DNA of 7,253 nt, taken from NCBI GenBank assembly GCA_023666975.1, contig JAMPAW010000163.1:1-7253 (forward strand), in the 5' to 3' direction. Made by a program: the position numbers and the translations under genes. Below are positions 6,414 to 7,253 of this stretch, piece by piece (position 1 is the first letter of the stretch; every line of letters starts with the position of its first letter). The stretch comes from Clostridium sp. (lineage in GTDB: Bacteria; Bacillota_A; Clostridia; Lachnospirales; Lachnospiraceae). Under the pieces are notes generated by a model that worked only from the letters and a program-made list of their open reading frames with translations, searched no databases and was not told where the DNA came from.

Positions 6414-6917
6414 ATGAATACCATAAAAAATGAATTTGATGAAATTGTAAAGCTGTGTGAGGAAAAGGTTGAAGAATATGGCGAGCGTGCATCTTATTTT
6501 TTGGAGCCGGCAACGGAAGAGGAGATATTAGAGTGGGAAAGGGAAACAGGGATTCAGATTCCAGAAGATTATAGACAATGGCTGAAATTGACAGGAACTT
6601 GTCAAATATGTTCAAATATTGCTTCACTTGTTTTTCCGGAAACAAAACAGCCTGACTTTCTTCCGGATGACTATGTGCTTATTGGTTATGTGGTGGGTGA
6701 TGGAGAAGTTCTTTGTTTTTCTAAAAGTACAGGAAAGTACATTACATATTTTGAAGGGAAAGTGAATAGAACTTATGATGACTTTATGATGATTTTATAT
6801 GGAATAAAGAAAAGTATAAAAGGAGAAGCACCCAAAATAAAATTTACCGAAGATAAAATCAGAGCGATGATGGCAGAATTAGAAGAAATAAGAAAGAATA
6901 AAGGAGAGATTAGATAA
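6414..6917 (+). CDS. SMI1/KNR4 family (SUKH) protein, probable immunity protein
   Basis: This 167-aa protein has a SMI1/KNR4-like SUKH domain over about residues 28-130. The diagnostic first half is ATEEEILEWERETGIQIPED, followed by YRQWLKLTG (53-61): a helix with acidic residues, G-x-x-I/L-P, then an aromatic-rich helix ending in a glycine turn. Strands DYVLIGYVVGDGEVLCFS (86-103) and KYITYFEGKVNRTYDDFMMI (108-127) follow, matching the usual beta part and the terminal 'F' helix. Residues 135-167 form an extra charged helical tail. The SUKH superfamily is a major class of immunity proteins against nuclease and other polymorphic toxins, with no enzymatic activity. AAGGAG (6401-6406) is 7 bases from the ATG. 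The next ORF begins directly after the stop. The target toxin is unknown. Confidence 0.85.
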   Translation: MNTIKNEFDEIVKLCEEKVEEYGERASYFLEPATEEEILEWERETGIQIPEDYRQWLKLTGTCQICSNIASLVFPETKQPDFLPDDYVLIGYVVGDGEVLCFSKSTGKYITYFEGKVNRTYDDFMMILYGIKKSIKGEAPKIKFTEDKIRAMMAELEEIRKNKGEIR

Positions 6918-7064
6918 ATGAATTTGCAAGAAATTTTTCTTAAATTTCAGGGTGGAAAATTTGATGGTGTTAAAGAAATGACATCCGCGTTTAATGAATT
7001 GAAGGTTATTGAACGAAAAGCCTTTTTAAATGAATTAAATGGAAAGGCAGTAATGGATTTTTAA
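6918..7064 (+). CDS. 48-aa ORF abutting the SUKH gene
   Basis: The ATG follows the SUKH stop codon with no gap (TAA-ATG), and AAGGAG (6901-6906) inside the end of the SUKH gene lies 11 bases upstream, so translation could be coupled. It encodes MNLQEIFLKFQGGKFDGVKE and a short helical second half ending LNELNGKAVMDF. Its last residues resemble the LSELRKAVM segment of the 127-aa protein upstream, and a 15-base identity (GAAAGGCAGTAATGG) is read in the same frame in both. It is shorter than known immunity domains, so it may be the fused ends of a deleted gene. I recognise no family. Confidence 0.45.
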   Translation: MNLQEIFLKFQGGKFDGVKEMTSAFNELKVIERKAFLNELNGKAVMDF

Positions 7065-7082
7065 ATAGGGAAGAGATATAAG

Positions 7083-7253
7083 ATGGCAGCAAAAGAAATT
7101 ATGTAGCAGGTAAAAATGCAGTGACCGTTTTTACAGTGGTGAAACTGAAAAGTTATAGGGCAATTTTGTGATGACTTGGTAATCGATATTAAAGATAAAA
7201 GAGGAACAAGCACAAAAAATAATGCCTCTCCTGTCTGCGAAACAGAAGAGGCG
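7083..7253 (+). pseudogene. Degenerate coding remnant at the window edge
   Basis: An ATG at 7083, with GGGAAGAG about 7 bases before it, gives only MAAKEIM before TAG (7104-7106). A neighbouring frame carries a protein-like stretch, NYVAGKNAVTVFTVVKLKSY, ending at TGA 7169-7171. The first frame is then open again as CDDLVIDIKDKRGTSTKN to the window end. The three segments together look like a small protein disrupted by two frame changes, but this is a reading by eye and the family is not recognised. The terminal part overlaps a hairpin, so the last codons may not be coding. Confidence 0.25.
7224..7252. terminator. Hairpin, probable (bidirectional) terminator at the window end
   Basis: GCCTCTCCTGT (7224-7234) pairs with ACAGAAGAGGC (7242-7252), leaving one C-A mismatch and a 7-base loop. 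The upstream side has CACAAAAAATAAT, so on the minus strand the stem is followed by a T-rich tract. On the plus strand the T-tract, if present, would lie beyond the window. It most likely closes the small-gene array and/or a convergent gene to the right. Confidence 0.55.

Overview
The window looks like chromosomal DNA of a low-to-moderate GC Gram-positive anaerobe, most likely class Clostridia, family Lachnospiraceae. This rests on strong AGGAG-type ribosome binding sites, the YitT and OmpR-type protein families, an Rpn/PD-(D/E)XK nuclease of the type common in gut Clostridia, and AT-rich intergenic DNA. No rRNA, tRNA, CRISPR array or complete insertion sequence was seen. The organism call is inference from style, not from a marker gene.

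Left part (130-3181), ordinary housekeeping-like DNA: a YitT family membrane protein, then a two-component system made of an OmpR/PhoB-class response regulator and a HAMP-containing sensor histidine kinase. The two signalling genes are one base apart. Upstream of the regulator is a tandem 9-bp direct repeat with an 11-bp period next to a TATATA-type -10, which suggests autoregulation.

Middle (3292-4219): a free-standing Rpn-like PD-(D/E)XK nuclease gene. It has its own extended -10 promoter and a clear rho-independent terminator. It is a self-contained transcription unit in which a 13-base near-repeat occurs on both sides of the gene.

Right part (about 4220-7253), accessory and markedly more AT-rich: a one-strand string of small genes resembling a polymorphic-toxin poly-immunity locus. 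In order they are a Syd-like SUKH-superfamily protein, a short possibly coupled ORF with a G8 tract, a strong promoter driving a small gene broken by two apparent compensating frameshifts, a two-TM protein with a cytosolic beta domain, an unrecognised 127-aa protein, a SMI1/KNR4-like SUKH protein, a 48-aa ORF abutting it, and a degenerate tail ending in a hairpin. No toxin gene is visible. The SUKH and Syd assignments come from recognised sequence patterns; the collective role as an immunity array is inferred from them and from the layout.
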